Part shown: in pieces, positions 34,083-46,395 of the stretch
Layout: each line of letters starts with the position of its first letter
Position numbering within the stretch: position 1 is the stretch's first letter
Assembly (NCBI GenBank): GCA_964058805.1
Contig: CAXKVV010000108.1
Coordinates: 1-64,000, forward strand
Source: Schoenoplectus triqueter
Lineage: Eukaryota; Streptophyta; Magnoliopsida; Poales; Cyperaceae
Direction: 5' to 3'
Length of the DNA stretch: 64,000 bases
The notes under the pieces: generated by a model
What the model was told of the DNA's origin: nothing
What the model saw: the letters and a program-made list of their open reading frames with translations, nothing else
Databases searched by the model: none
Program-made: the position numbers and the translations under genes

Positions 34083-35704
34083 AAGAATGTAATCTCCTTC
34101 TTACATCGGGGTACATTTTATGTCAATAATTGAGCCATTAATTATTTCTTCGAAATCCAACAATAATTACATGCGCATTCCATTCAACAGCTGGACAACT
34201 ATTTAATGGACAACTATTTCCATGATATAGAGATTTATTCATTTATTTATTCCTAGATGAAGAAATTAAATTTTGAATAAAGTTTTAAACTTTTGTCTTA
34301 TGTATGATACAACATGAATATGAAATATGTGTTTTTTTTTATCTTGAACGAAATAAAATGAAATTTGTTACTAGAATAAGTATTTGATCTAATAATAAGG
34401 ATAAAGTTTTCTTTTTTTATAGGAGATTGTATGATTGAAATTCGGATAGATGATTTTTTATGGACTTTTGAAGTCAGTATTTTTTAGCTTTGACACCCAT
34501 TTTCATAAAAAAGTATCATGAGCATCGCAACAATATATATAGCTGTATTTAAAAAAGCATAAACTAATTTGAACTCACGTGGAAATTGATATGAAACCAA
34601 CTAAGAAAAATAATGTCTATAATTCCTTTTCCGTTTTTATTTTTTAATAGAATTTCGAAATGCATTCTAAAAATTGTCAAACAAATAAATTGACGTCGAA
34701 TACCCACCTTTTATTGTTGATCCTTCTTCATGCAAAATCAAATTATTTAAGGAACATTCATTTTTAAAAATTTCGTAAAATCGACATCCAAAACAAGATA
34801 TATTTTTCTTAAGGGGAATTTAGTTATGTGTCATTCCAAGACTTATAAATAAATAAAATATCATTTTAAAATTTAAATTTCTCTTGATATCACTCTAAAA
34901 TAAATTTTAAATTTAATTTGCTCTAAAATAAATTTAATTTGTTATTTACCATCTTTGTATAATTCTTTTACAACTTTAACTAAAAAAATATATACTATAT
35001 TTTGAGATGGACTTCTTTAATTCTTAAAATATTCTTTCCTTTTTCTTTCCCTTCTTCTTGGTCTCTCCAGAATTTCTTCCTCCAGAAGTTATTCTCTCCT
35101 CGCATTGGAGCTCTCCCTCTCATGAGAGCAGACAAGGATGTAACAGGGGGAAGAGATGAGAAAATGGATGACCGGTGACCCGTCTTTGTAGAGGAAAGAA
35201 GTACATGGAGGATGTCACCACCATAGACGAAATTAGCAGAAATTGTTAATTTTTATTAGTATTAATATGATATTAATTTAGACATTAAGCATCCCTTATA
35301 ATTAAAAAAATAATAATTGTAGAGCCCAATTACAGTCCATTTTCCTCATTCCCTCACATCTGTCAAATTAATTTTGAAGGATTTATTTCCCCTTTCAATT
35401 GTTGATGATTAGTGATGATTCATTTCTTTATAATTTCTCATGAGACGAGACGAAACCCTCCGTTGATCTCTGTATATGGTGTAGCCAGTAGCCCTCTGCC
35501 TTCACGAGACCTTCACGAGATGAAGACGAGATCAGTCCCCTCCACACTAAGAAGTAAGAATGTAAGATTAAAAAAAATTATGATGTTGTTAAAGTTCTCT
35601 TGTCTCCGAATACAGACAAAAGTTATCAGGTTTTGAATAATTGTATTGGTAGTTCATAAAAAAAATGGCGCATCTTGATATCATGATCAATTTAATTAGA
35701 TTGA
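34083..35704. other. Intergenic, no gene recognised
   Basis: AT-rich. A CT-rich to mixed patch at 35030-35240 looks less random but gives no recognisable protein in any frame. The open frame at 35412-35636 has no family motif. Confidence 0.4.
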
Positions 35705-36170
35705 AAGAATACGAGCTCGTGGTTCAGTTTGGATCGGTTCAGGTTCAAGTTAATGAGTTGAATCTGAGTTGAAGTTGATTCGGTTCGACTGATAATAATT
35801 TATATATTTTTTTTCTATCGAACATTAACTCGGTAACTCTTTCTCATTCACTCTCACCATTTCGGCGATTTAGTGATGTCTTTTAATCGCTCATGGCTCA
35901 ATATTTTTTTATCAATCCACCCATTCAAATTAGTGCACATAATTTATTGACATATCAATTTTATATTAGGCTTGTAGATTTATCAAATCTAAATATCAAA
36001 ATGAGTCAACATATGCATATGTTCATGAGTCAGCTCAAAATGTGATGAGATGAGCTTACATTGGGTCTTTGAGCTCGTTGTGTTTCACGAACTCAGCTCA
36101 ACTTGACTTGTATCTTCATAAGTTGAGTTTGAGTTAAGTCTAACTCACTTTAACTCAACTCATTTGCTGG
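35705..36170 (-). repeat. Dispersed repeat, copy 2 (inverted partner of 30445-30960)
   Basis: Shares GAACATTAACTCGGTAACTC, CACCATTTCGGCGATTTAGT and CAAATTAGTGCA with the complement of the copy at 30445-30960. Ends are ragged. Confidence 0.5.
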
Positions 36171-36942
36171 GCAGTAGTAATAGCTAATTATTGTCTTAGA
36201 ACCAGCCTTATAGCCTTATGATGACCATTGCATAAGTAGTGACCAGTTTAACAGACGTCCAGATGCACCATAATTGCAGACTACTGAATTTACTAATTTC
36301 ACTTTTCTTGTCTATAAATAATTGGTAATATTTCAATTGAAAACTGGAACCGAATGATTCACTTTTTTCATCGAAAATTTGTATAATGAATTATATAATG
36401 GAAACTAAAATGTTGGACATTATACTCGCCCAGAGAAATTGAAGTTTCCTTGCAACTAGTCTAAACACATTGTCTGATCAGTGGTGGAGTCAAAGAAGGG
36501 TGCATCGTTTGAATTAACCCCACTAAATTTTCAAAAACAACTTTAAATAATAACATTGGTGTATACATGTTTTTGTTAGAATCTTAGTTGACACCATTGG
36601 TATATATAATAACTCATAAATGTTGGTTCTGCTAGCTATTATACCCGGTAAAGCAAACAAATCAAATAAAAACTCAAAGAGGCGGTGCATGTAGGAGAGT
36701 TTAATTTTATGGATAAATAACATAATTCGGTCGGACAGAGAATATTAATCGCTTTAAATTTGCCTCTATTATTTTATTATTTTCTGTCCATAGACGATTC
36801 CCCACGTTGGCTCAATGTTTGCATATAGCTAGCTTGTCTACCTAGCCAACCAATCGTATGGCTCCCTCTCCACCTATTTATTGAAGTGAGCTACACGAGT
36901 AAGTAGTAACCAAACCAAGCAAAGAGAGAGAGAAGCATAAAA
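36171..36942. other. Upstream region of GDSL gene 2
   Basis: Spacer of mixed composition. The last 45 bases form a purine-rich leader (AAAGAGAGAGAGAAGC) ahead of the ATG. A TATTTATT sequence at about 36875 could be the TATA element. Confidence 0.35.
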
Positions 36943-39861
36943 ATGGAAGGGATCACAAATTTCTTCGTAGTCCTTTTAATATATGTAGGAATGATAAACC
37001 TGGGCCTCACGCAGACATCTACGACTCTTGTGCCGGCTATCGTAACCTTCGGTGACTCGACCATGGATGTCGGCAACAACAACAATATGCCCGGGGACTT
37101 CAAGGCGAACTTCCCGCCTTATGGTAGAGACTTCAAGAACCACACTGCCACCGGGAGGTTTTGCAATGGCAAACTGTCTACTGATTTCACCGGTACAAAA
37201 TCAAATCACTGAAATTAGGAATTAATGCATTGACGAAATTCATATCCAATTAATAATCTAATGAGGTGTGTGTGTGTATGGCTCAAATTAAATAAACCAT
37301 CATTCATCATCAAATTGTCATTAAAATTCCTTCGTGTAAATTTTAAATTAATAAATGAGGTATTAAAGAACTAAAAACCAAACCTGACAGATGTGCTTTA
37401 GCAAACGAAGAACACGTCTAGTATTCTTTTTCTAGATATTTTAAAAGTTTTAAAGATATTAAATAATAATTTATTGACATATCTGTAAAACTGTAAGTCA
37501 TGAGTTATGACGTAATCCTGTTCTACCTGTAAAAACCATCAATTATGGGTTTGTGCAGTGTATAGAACATGGGGGTAATTCAGTATTATGCTATAGTGAA
37601 TTAATATATTCACTTCAGAAAAAAAAATACATGTCCATTTCAGTCTTTCAAAATTTGGCTCCTCAACTGTAGACTATAGAGTAGCTATTTTCTCTGTAGA
37701 TCTCTGGGGTTATAACTAGCCTGAATGTGGTACTTTTATTCACATTTTGATGAGAAAAAAAGAAATTGGGGCGGTTTTATTTTATTTTTCTCCCGGATGA
37801 GAAAGAATGTCAGCTGGGAACCCAACAAATTGTACTGGAGGAAACATCCCCAGTAGAAATAAATCCCACCAAATATCGTCGCCCAACCGGGCCTTGGTAT
37901 TTTAGCATGAGATTGATTGACCAACAACCGCTGCCTACATCAGAACTAGAACCGTAGATTTGGTAATGGACAATTTCTATAATTACTGATCCAACATATA
38001 TAAATTCATAATTTAATGCATGTTGGGTTACTTGGTTAATGTAATTCATGTAGCCTTTTATCAGTGAACATTGGTTACGTTTTGTTTCTTTCCACCTACC
38101 AGTCTACCAGACTAATTACTGACAGAAAATCCGATGAATAGAGCAGACAAAAGACCCAAAAAAATGTACCCTTATCCGAAACAAAAATGACATTCTTTTC
38201 ATGGAAAGCACAATAGAACGCAGTATAGACTTTGTAGATGCAGATAATTTTTGAGGCAAAGTAGTAGGAGAAATTAAATGCCCCTTTTGTAATTTTGTTT
38301 CTTTATTTTGGTGTTTTTGGTTGTAGCTGAAACTCTGGGATTTAAAACCTATCCCCTCCCTTATCTGAGCCCCCAAGCAACGGGAAAGAATCTTCTTATT
38401 GGAGCTAGTTTTGCATCTGCTGGGTCTGGATACTCCGATCAAACCTCATACTTATACGTAAGTATCAGTTGATTATGCATTGAACTAGCTGTATGTCATG
38501 TCTGTTTCAGTGGGTTAAAGTTTGATGGAGTTTGATGAATATTAACTAAAGATAAAGATCATCAATTTTACAATTTGTTTGGGGTTTTCTTCATAATTTT
38601 TTCATATTTCATGGTTTTCAGGGTGAACATGGACTGTGTGTTGGAAGGACCACAAATTAATTGCAATCCTTCAGATTCAACTATAATTCAAAACTAATTG
38701 CTAGAATTATTTGTCCGTTTGCCTAAATCACCCTTAAAATCACATAAATTATTAAAGCAATCAGTATACCAGTCGAAGATAATTTGTCTGTTTGCACAAA
38801 TCACCCTTAAAATCTCAAAATTTTCAATTGGAACAGCATGCAATCTCATTGACTGGGCAACTGGAGTATTTCAAGGAGTACCAGTCGAAGATAGTACAGT
38901 TGGTCGGTCGCCGTAAGGCAAACAGTATAATTCGAGGTGCATTATACGTACTGGGAACAGGAACAGGTGATTTTTTGCAGAATTACTATATCAACTCTGA
39001 ACTCCGCAAATTATATTCTGCTGATGCATTCTCAGACCTCCTCGTTGAAAAGTTATCAGAGTTCCTCGAGGTCAGTATTTCGTGAGGTGCAATTTTAGTG
39101 ATCCAGTTTATCTTTTTTTTATTTTTATTGTTGCACTTGACAAAATCGAAAACATTTCATGTGGTCCACTATATGAATCATAATGGAAAAGTAAGGGACA
39201 ATGAATCATAAGTTCAGATAGCTATAACTCGTCTTTTTTGGGATGTATTGTTAACTTTTATAGCCAATTGAAGAGTGAGGTAACATTTCTAAATTCTTTT
39301 GGCAGATACATTACCTTTGAAAAGAATTTGTCCGAATTTGTATACACAGTATCTGGGCCTCAAAGACATTGATTAAGGCTCATATTTCCATATTATATAA
39401 GGGCTGATAAAATTAAAAGTTTCAGTTGAGTCCACATTTAACATTTCTCAAAAAAAAAAGAAATACATGAAAGCTCGCCTCCAAAATTCCTTCCTTTTTC
39501 TTTCTTTATGATACTGCAGGCACTGTACAGTTTGGGGGCCAGGAGAATTGGTGTATGTTCACTAGCACCGTTGGGTTGTCTGCCGGCAATGATTCGAGTA
39601 TTCGGTCATGGCAGCAAAGCATGTGTGACACGCTTCAATGAAGATGCCATGGCTTTCAATCAAAAGTTAAACCACACCATACTCGCCATATCGAAGAAAT
39701 ATACTGATCTCAGGATAGTTGTCTTTGACATCTATCGGCCAGTGTATGATCTTGTAACCGCACCTTCAAAACAAGGTAAGTGAACTTGCTTTGAACTTTA
39801 ATATTAATGCAAACGAAATATATGTTTTAAATCAGTAGAACTACTGGGTTTTAATTTTGCA

Positions 39862-39916
<55 letters not shown>

Positions 39917-40995
39917 TTTGGCTAATATGTTTAATTTTTCATACTCAAAATTTTAATTTAATTAGTTCAATAATAATTTTATATCATAATCTTGTAGAAT
40001 ACTAATTTCATTGTATTTGGAGTTAGTTTACTATGCTTAATGATTTTTGAAAAATAGCTTTGAAGTGATAGAAAAATAATAAAAATTGTATGTCAAAAAA
40101 TATACTTTTTAAAAATCATTAAACATAGCAAATTAATTTCAAACACGATGAAAATTAGTATACCATAAGATTATGATATAAAGATTTTATTGAGCTACTT
40201 AAATTAAAACTTCAAGTATGAAAAATTTAAATTTGACTTGTTAGCATTTTGAGTTAAAAAGCTAACAGAAATATGTTAGACAAACTCTCTCTCTCTATAT
40301 AGTAAAAATAGTATGAGTTTAATCTTAACTCAAAAAATATATTAAATTATTTTTAAATTTTGATTATCAATCTTTTTAAATTCTTCATATGAAAATTTTG
40401 TGAGATATAAAAATTTAAGAGTGTTTTGAGCTTTTTTAAGTTATTATTTTTAATTTTTAAAACATCTTCTCTAAAACGGTGATTCAAAAAGCTGAAAACA
40501 CTATAAATTTTTATATCCCACGAGATTTTCATATAAAAATTTAATGAGCTTGATAAATCAATATTTGAAGATGATTTGATATTTTTTTTAGTTAAGTTCA
40601 CGAAAGATCTCCCAATTTTACTATATATATAGTATGTGTTTAAGCAATATCATTAACAATTAAAATTTGATTCGTTAATATTTCGAGTTAAAATGTTAAC
40701 TGAAGTATGCTAAATAAACTATATATATATATATATCTTAAATACATAAGAAAACGAGGAATACACGCGTATATTTACTACATGAATATATTACATAGGG
40801 TTTGTCGAGGCAAGACGAGGCTGCTGCAGGACGGGTGCATCCGTGAAAACATCAGTTCTCTGCAGGCCAAAATCAGTCGGCACATGCTCAAATGCTACAA
40901 GTTATGTGTTTTGGGATAGTGTCCATCCTTCAGAGGCCGCGAACAAAGTTATTTCCCAGTCTCTTATTATGGCCGGAGTTCCTCTTATCAGCTAG
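36943..40995 (+). CDS. GDSL esterase/lipase 2 (SGNH hydrolase), five exons
   Basis: Secreted SGNH serine hydrolase, paralogue of the gene at 22740-25126; substrate unknown. Exons are 36943-37192, 38327-38457, 38837-39070, 39520-39775 and 40799-40995. Exons 2-5 are 131, 234, 256 and 197 nt, exactly as in the paralogue. All junctions are GT-AG and in phase, giving 355 residues. A signal peptide (NFFVVLLIYVGMINLGL) is followed by FGDSTMDVGNN (Ser39) and DSVHPS (Asp330, His333). The GxND block reads GTGTGDF, so the usual asparagine is glycine (171), a different substitution from gene 1. The conserved GCCGTG reads GCCRTG. Intron 4 (39776-40798) has been enlarged to 1023 bp, versus 419 bp in gene 1, by a foldback-element cluster. 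No stop or frameshift is seen, so it may still be active. Confidence 0.9.
38707..38822 (+). repeat. Direct repeat in intron 2 of GDSL gene 2, including an exon 3 micro-copy
   Basis: The phrase TTTGCCTAAATCACCCTTAA at about 38717 recurs as TTTGCACAAATCACCCTTAA at about 38791. Between them lies TACCAGTCGAAGATA, identical to a word in exon 3 at about 38880. This looks like a small template-switch duplication of exon sequence into the intron. Confidence 0.65.
39916..40286. mobile_element. (TA)n-bounded foldback element, family C, copy 2
   Basis: GTTTGGCTAATATGTTTAAT at the left and AAATATGTTAGACAAAC at the right, with arms containing ATATCATAATCTTGTAGAAT and its complement. A pure TA run and GA run (39867-39915) precede it, and a CT run and TA run follow. 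It lies in intron 4 of GDSL gene 2. Confidence 0.85.
40301..40620. mobile_element. (TA)n-bounded foldback element, family B, copy 4
   Basis: Family B hairpin, more diverged: AACTCAAAAAATATATTAAA at the left and CGAGATTTTCATATAAAAA at the right. It is joined to the family C element by a short TATATAGTAAAAAT link and ends at TATATATAG (about 40621-40630). Confidence 0.75.
40631..40735. mobile_element. Partial family C foldback remnant
   Basis: About 90 bases resembling one end of family C (TTCGAGTTAAAATGTTAACT, then GCTAAATAAAC), closed by a TA run at 40720-40735. It lies 64 bases before exon 5 of GDSL gene 2. Confidence 0.55.
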
Positions 40996-42394
40996 AATTC
41001 AGATTGAGATATAACGATGCATACAACTACGCTTTTCTTATCTTAGCCATTTTGTTGTAGGATTTTCGATAATACGAGGAACAAGTAGCACAGTGTTTTA
41101 GATTGCTGGTGCCGTAAATTATGAAATGTTATATGTATTGTGGTGCTGTAGACAAGTAAAGCTTTCTATTTGTTTTTCTTATAGCAAGTGTTTTGCAGCT
41201 TTTGCTGTTTGGATGTGGGACTAAAATGAAAAAAAAAAATGCTTCTGCAAAATTTACACTTTTCAATCATTCCAGAACTGTCTGGCATGTGTCCCAACTC
41301 CCAAGTTTTTTTTTAATCCGTCTAATATTATGAGAAATTGAGAATGCTGCATGTTGCGTGCCAGCAGATTATTCAAATCTTAATTAAATGAAAATGAATC
41401 ACATGTTTGTCAACCAATAATATTTCTCGGTTTAAGTGGCATTATAAATTTTGTAAAAGGTTCATCAAAGAAGCCTGAAGAACTTGCCTCAATTGCATCT
41501 GTAGGTGTTATCAGATTAAAAATATTTAGCTGAAGTATAATGAACACAATCAGGAGTATCTGGTATCTATCTGTATACACCTGATAGTGTATCATCAGAT
41601 GCATGTCCAATCATTCGTAAGGTAAGACAATCTTGCAATTATTTGGGTACACATAAAATTAGCCTGTAAAAAAATAAGTAAGGATACGGTAAGAGTTATT
41701 ATTTATCTATTATCTATTTCATTGATAATTATATTATAATTTATTTCATTATTAATTATATTATAATCTTTTTTATTGCTAATTATATTATAACATTTTT
41801 CACTACTAATTATATTATAATCTTTTTCATTGCTAACTATATTATATTTGTTTCCATTTTAAAAGCCGTTTGGCCGTTTACTCAGCCCGCATCGTGTCTG
41901 ATAAGATAGATATAGATATAATTTTATTTTCGTTAAGTTATCAGATATAGATATAATAAAAAAATATTAACTTATTAAATATGAATATAGATAAAAGATT
42001 TTTATTATCTTACCCTATCCATTCTATACATTGATATCCTTATCTAAAGGATGTGGATTCGTCGTAGATATCATTTTTTGGCTGAACCTGACGGGTCGTC
42101 CTGGTCGAATTACACCCTGACTTGGTATGATTCATGAAAATAAAATGGGATACACAATATAAAACTTTTATCCATTTCCGATGGTTCGAGTCAAGTTGAA
42201 TCTGACATATTTTATTTTAAGAATTAAAGATCAATTTGGTTCTTTCAAACAATTTTAAGGACTAATTTTCGTGCAAATGAAAATTTATGGACCAATTTGT
42301 TCTTTTTTGAAAGTTTTAGGGCCAGAATATGAGTTCGTCCTTTATATAAGATATATGGGGTTTAATAATTTATAATTGTTTGTATTTCGATATG
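40996..42394. other. 3' flank of GDSL gene 2 and spacer
   Basis: 3' UTR to perhaps 41180. A tandem repeat of about five copies of a 27-bp unit with TAATTATATTATAAT lies at 41718-41847. No other gene. Confidence 0.55.
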
Positions 42395-42725
42395 AAGTAC
42401 AGGAGGTTCAAATTTTTATTGTAACATTTTTGACATTCAGATTTATCCATCTTATTAAATTATTTGTATAAAAAATATTGGGATACAAAATTTTGAAGTA
42501 TTTAAGTATTTATTTTAGATTATTAGAAATCCGCTCTAAATAATAATAATAAAGTAATCAATATTTGTATATCATTTCAAAAAATCCAAGATAAATATAT
42601 AAAACTCTAAATACCTCAAAATTTTGTATCCCATAATTTTTTATATGAAGGATTTAATGAGAAAGTTAAATCATAATTTTAGACATGTTACATAAAAAAT
42701 TAAGTCGTGTACACTTTGAGCTGAA
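42395..42725. mobile_element. Foldback element, family B, diverged copy 5
   Basis: Arms GGGATACAAAATTTTGAAGT and CAAAATTTTGTATCCCATAA with a TCCGCTCTAAATAATAATAA centre follow the family B plan but are much diverged. There is no clear TA run at the ends. Confidence 0.55.
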
Positions 42726-43263
42726 ATGTAAATATTTTTATATTAAATCAACTTCAAAATATAATTAAAAATCCATATATGATTAATGTGACGAAATTTT
42801 AAATCATAACGTTATCGGTCCATTATTCCAACAGCTGATTAAATTTTGATGGTCCAATTTCAAAAGTTTCGTGATGACGGTTAAACATATTTAAACTGAA
42901 AAAATTGTTGTACCGAATATGAGGGACAGGCGCACAACAGCAATCTAAATTAAACCCGCTAAAAATAGTAACAAAAAATGAACTACATGCAGTGGTTGAA
43001 CACTTGAATGGGGAATTAATTTGAGAATGGTCCAGTGCTACTTCACCAGATTCATGCATGTTCCGAGCTGGAAGCTCCAAGTTGAGGCTTTTCACAGCAT
43101 TAGTATTAATTGTTAATGATATTGCTTTCCTGTTGTGCTATTGAGGTTGCCTCTACCCCCTCTACTCAATTCATTATTTGACAACCAACATGACCTTTCA
43201 CAATTTTTCTAAGCTCAATGAATTGCTACTTTTGGTCCCATGAGGGGCGGGGCTGAATTAACA
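42726..43263. other. Intergenic, no gene recognised
   Basis: An open frame on the minus strand at 42823-43095 has no recognisable motif. No repeat seen. Confidence 0.35.
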
Positions 43264-44539
43264 CATTTTTTTTTAAATAGAGAAATGAAAAATCTTTCGA
43301 ACATAATATCATGAGTGGATTTTTTTACATCTACTAAGATGATTCAGAATTTATTTTCAGACTAGGTATGATGGTCTGAAATATAATTCCGGACCAAATT
43401 ATTTATTTATTTTTTTTACTATCTGGCCTTGAGAGTAATTTCGGTCCAGCTTTATTTTCATACTAGCTAGCCCTTAAAGCAATTACTATCCAGAATATTT
43501 TTTTACGACTGATATCTGAACTATAAAGGAATTTTAAACATTTTTTTTCATGTTATCACACTAATTTAGGGGTGTCAAAATTATCCGACCAAATCCAAAA
43601 TGATCCGGTAATTAATGGGTCGGATATGAGGTGAATTTTATGACCCGAAATGAATCCGGTTGGGTTCAGATCAATCCAATCTGACTCGATTAGATTTTAT
43701 TTTGTTCATAACGGATATAGTAGAGTGTAGAGTAGAGACTTGCAAATGGTCTAGCCCGGTCCAAACCTAGACGGACCACGGGTCAGGATGGTCCATGGTC
43801 CCGCATGGTCCGCACGGGACGGTCCTAAGCGGTCTAAACTCAAAAAAATCGAACTTGTCCCACCGTTGGCCCCCGGGGGTCGGACCCCCACGGGATGGGA
43901 CGGGCATTGTCTGGTCCGGTATGTTTTTTTTTTATGAATAGGAAAAAATAATAACTTATCATAATTTTTTAATAATAATTTTTAACTAATTCGAATTCTT
44001 ATTTTTAATTATTTAAAAATCTAATAATACTAGAAAATTAAAACAAATTCAAAAAAAATAAAATTTCAGAAAATTATAAAAAACAATAAAGGTTGAAAAA
44101 TAAATTTATCAATTTTTAAAAATCCTAGATCTTTAAAAAATTTTAAAAATTTCATCAAATTAATTATATATTTTTTAATAGTTTAAAAATCAAATAATAC
44201 TATCAAATTTATAAAATACCAAAAATTATAAAAATTTATAAAATAAAATTTTTATAATATTTTGAGTTACCCTCCTACTTAACCCGGGCTTGAGACCGGC
44301 TATGTAAAAAGAATATAGGCGGAATTATAACTTTTTTTGTTAGTAATGTTCTTTAAAAAAAGAAATTAAAAAAATAATTGAAATATTTAAAAATAGATAA
44401 AAAGATTAAAATGGTAAGAAATACCAAACTCCTAGAAGTCGTTGTACATATACCATAAGTCATTGTCTTGAATGTCGTATGGGCTGTCAGAATCATCTTC
44501 TAGAGGGATATCGGGGATATCGGTACTGCTTTCTTGAGT

Positions 44540-45330
44540 TTCTATGGTGGATGTTGTTGCCTCAAATGTGGTATCATGTTACATGCAACTTTTAGCATCA
44601 ATCATTTTTTTATTGCACACAAGTTGCTCAAAAAGTTTTGAACCCAATTTGGTACGCTTATCTGTTAGAATCCTGTTTGCCGAACTAAAACATGATTCGG
44701 AAGGGATGGTTGAAACATGCACTGTAAATACGTCACGCGCCATCATCGTCAATGTTGGATAGGCAGTTGCATTCCTCTTCTAGTACTCTAGGATATCAAT
44801 TTGATCATCTTCCATACTTCCCAAACAATAACTTAGTAATTCATTATTATTTATTTGTTGATCTTCAAAACAATCATCATCTCACAACTTATTTAGCAAT
44901 CCAGATGAACTATTACTTTTATACGATTAAAAATGAACACAATATAAGTGAATAAATTATGTAATAGGAAGAATGATAATTAAAATTCATACTTAATGTT
45001 GCGACCGGTAGTAGAAGGATTATTAGTATTTCGTTGAGAATTATAAATGTTGAACATCTCCTCTAATAAGATATTTACGCGGTTTTCTCCCTCATTAGTG
45101 CATAGATGTAGATTTTATTTGTACCTTTGAAGAAACCTTACAGTATATTTTTTTCTTGAATGATGGATGAAAATAATTTGCGATAATTTTTATGGCGGGT
45201 ACTTCCTCCTAATATTTGAGAAAATTTTCTTTCATTGCTTCTACGATTGGAGAAAGAGAGGAGTCGAGACTTTCTATATTTGAGAAATTAATCTGTGCAG
45301 TATGCGAAAATTCCATGATATGAAAACTTA
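44540..45330 (-). pseudogene. hAT transposase remnant
   Basis: On the minus strand FLKY-stop-EEVPAIKIIANYFHPSFKKK (from about 45225) matches the conserved region with KYWEEVP. DILEY-stop-KRNATAYPTLTMMARD then leads into the C-terminal hAT dimerisation domain (VHVSTIPSESCFSSANRIL, TDKRTKLGSKLFEQLVC), ending near 44580. Both in-frame stops (44782-44780 and 45211-45209) replace tryptophan. More stops and gaps lie between the two blocks and the N-terminal zinc finger is not seen, so it is dead. Confidence 0.8.
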
Positions 45331-45889
45331 AAACTTTTTTTTGTAAAATCTAATTTTCATCAATATAATGGATAGTAACAGAAAGAGTAACTAAGACCGT
45401 GTTTACCGCCCGTCAAAATATCAGAGATAATTAAAACCTTATAGTTGGCATATCTCGGGTCTGGTCGGGTCAGATTTTGAGTTGTCTAATTTCGGATCAT
45501 TTCAGGTTTTGGGTCGTTCAGGTTCGGGTTGGGTCGGATTTCGGGTAGTCTGATGTTGGGTCATCTCGGGTTTTCGGTCGTCCGGGTTCGAATTAGGTCG
45601 GGTTGGGTCGGGTCTCGAACACTGTAATCTCGGGTTATCTCAGATTTTGGGTCATCTCAGGTCGGGTTTGGATTATTTTAACTTTTTCAAAAAATCGAGT
45701 CAGGTTAGGTTCAGGTCCGGACGGGTCAGGTCGGTTTTTCAGATCGGATCAAATTTTGCCACCTCTAGCTTAACATGATGCATTTTGGAGGGAATTTTAA
45801 AAAAAAAGAGTGTAGCCCATGAACGATAGCGATACGTTTGAGAGACAAAAGTGATGGGAGCCTGGAAGTCGAACTCAAACCTCTTCGAA

Positions 45890-46395
45890 TAGGTTTAAAT
45901 CTATATTGCACGGGTACAGGTGTGGATATCGTATCTGATACGGTGCGAGTGTGGTGATATGGAAAATTTAAAAAACTTCGGATACAGGTGCAGCTATATA
46001 TAATAAATTATTATATAAAATATAAATAAATTATATAATAAATAAAGTTGAGAAGAAATCATTATGTTCTATTGATATATAAATAATTGAAATGTTATAG
46101 CAACACTAAGGACATGATATAAATTTATCTCAAAGACGTATCGAAGGAGTATCAGAGCATATCGATGAGTATCGAGGGCGTATTCTTGACCAAATGCACC
46201 AAAATACCTTGAAAAAATATCATGAACGTATCAGAGGCGTATCGAGACATATTGGAGCATATCAGGATGTATCAGGACGTATCAAAGTTGTCAGGATATT
46301 TCGATACGCCTGCTAGAATATCAGATGTGTATCGCACGCGAATCACACCCGCACCTGTATCGAATACGTATCCGATACGGGACACATGGGTAAAA
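45890..46395. mobile_element. Small foldback insertion inside the hAT element
   Basis: GGTGTGGATATCGTATCTGA near 45900 is mirrored by the complement of CGAATACGTATCCGATACGG near 46360. The middle is rich in GTATCGAGG/ATATCAGGA-like words. Non-coding. Confidence 0.5.

Noticed and set aside
35030..35240. Less AT-rich patch that looked like a possible exon
   Set aside because: No frame gives a recognisable or long open translation.
43736..45770. Idea of a second complete hAT between TAGAGACTTGCAAATGG and the TAGAGGTGGCAAAATTTG-type end
   Set aside because: The termini differ too much and the flanking 8-mers do not match.
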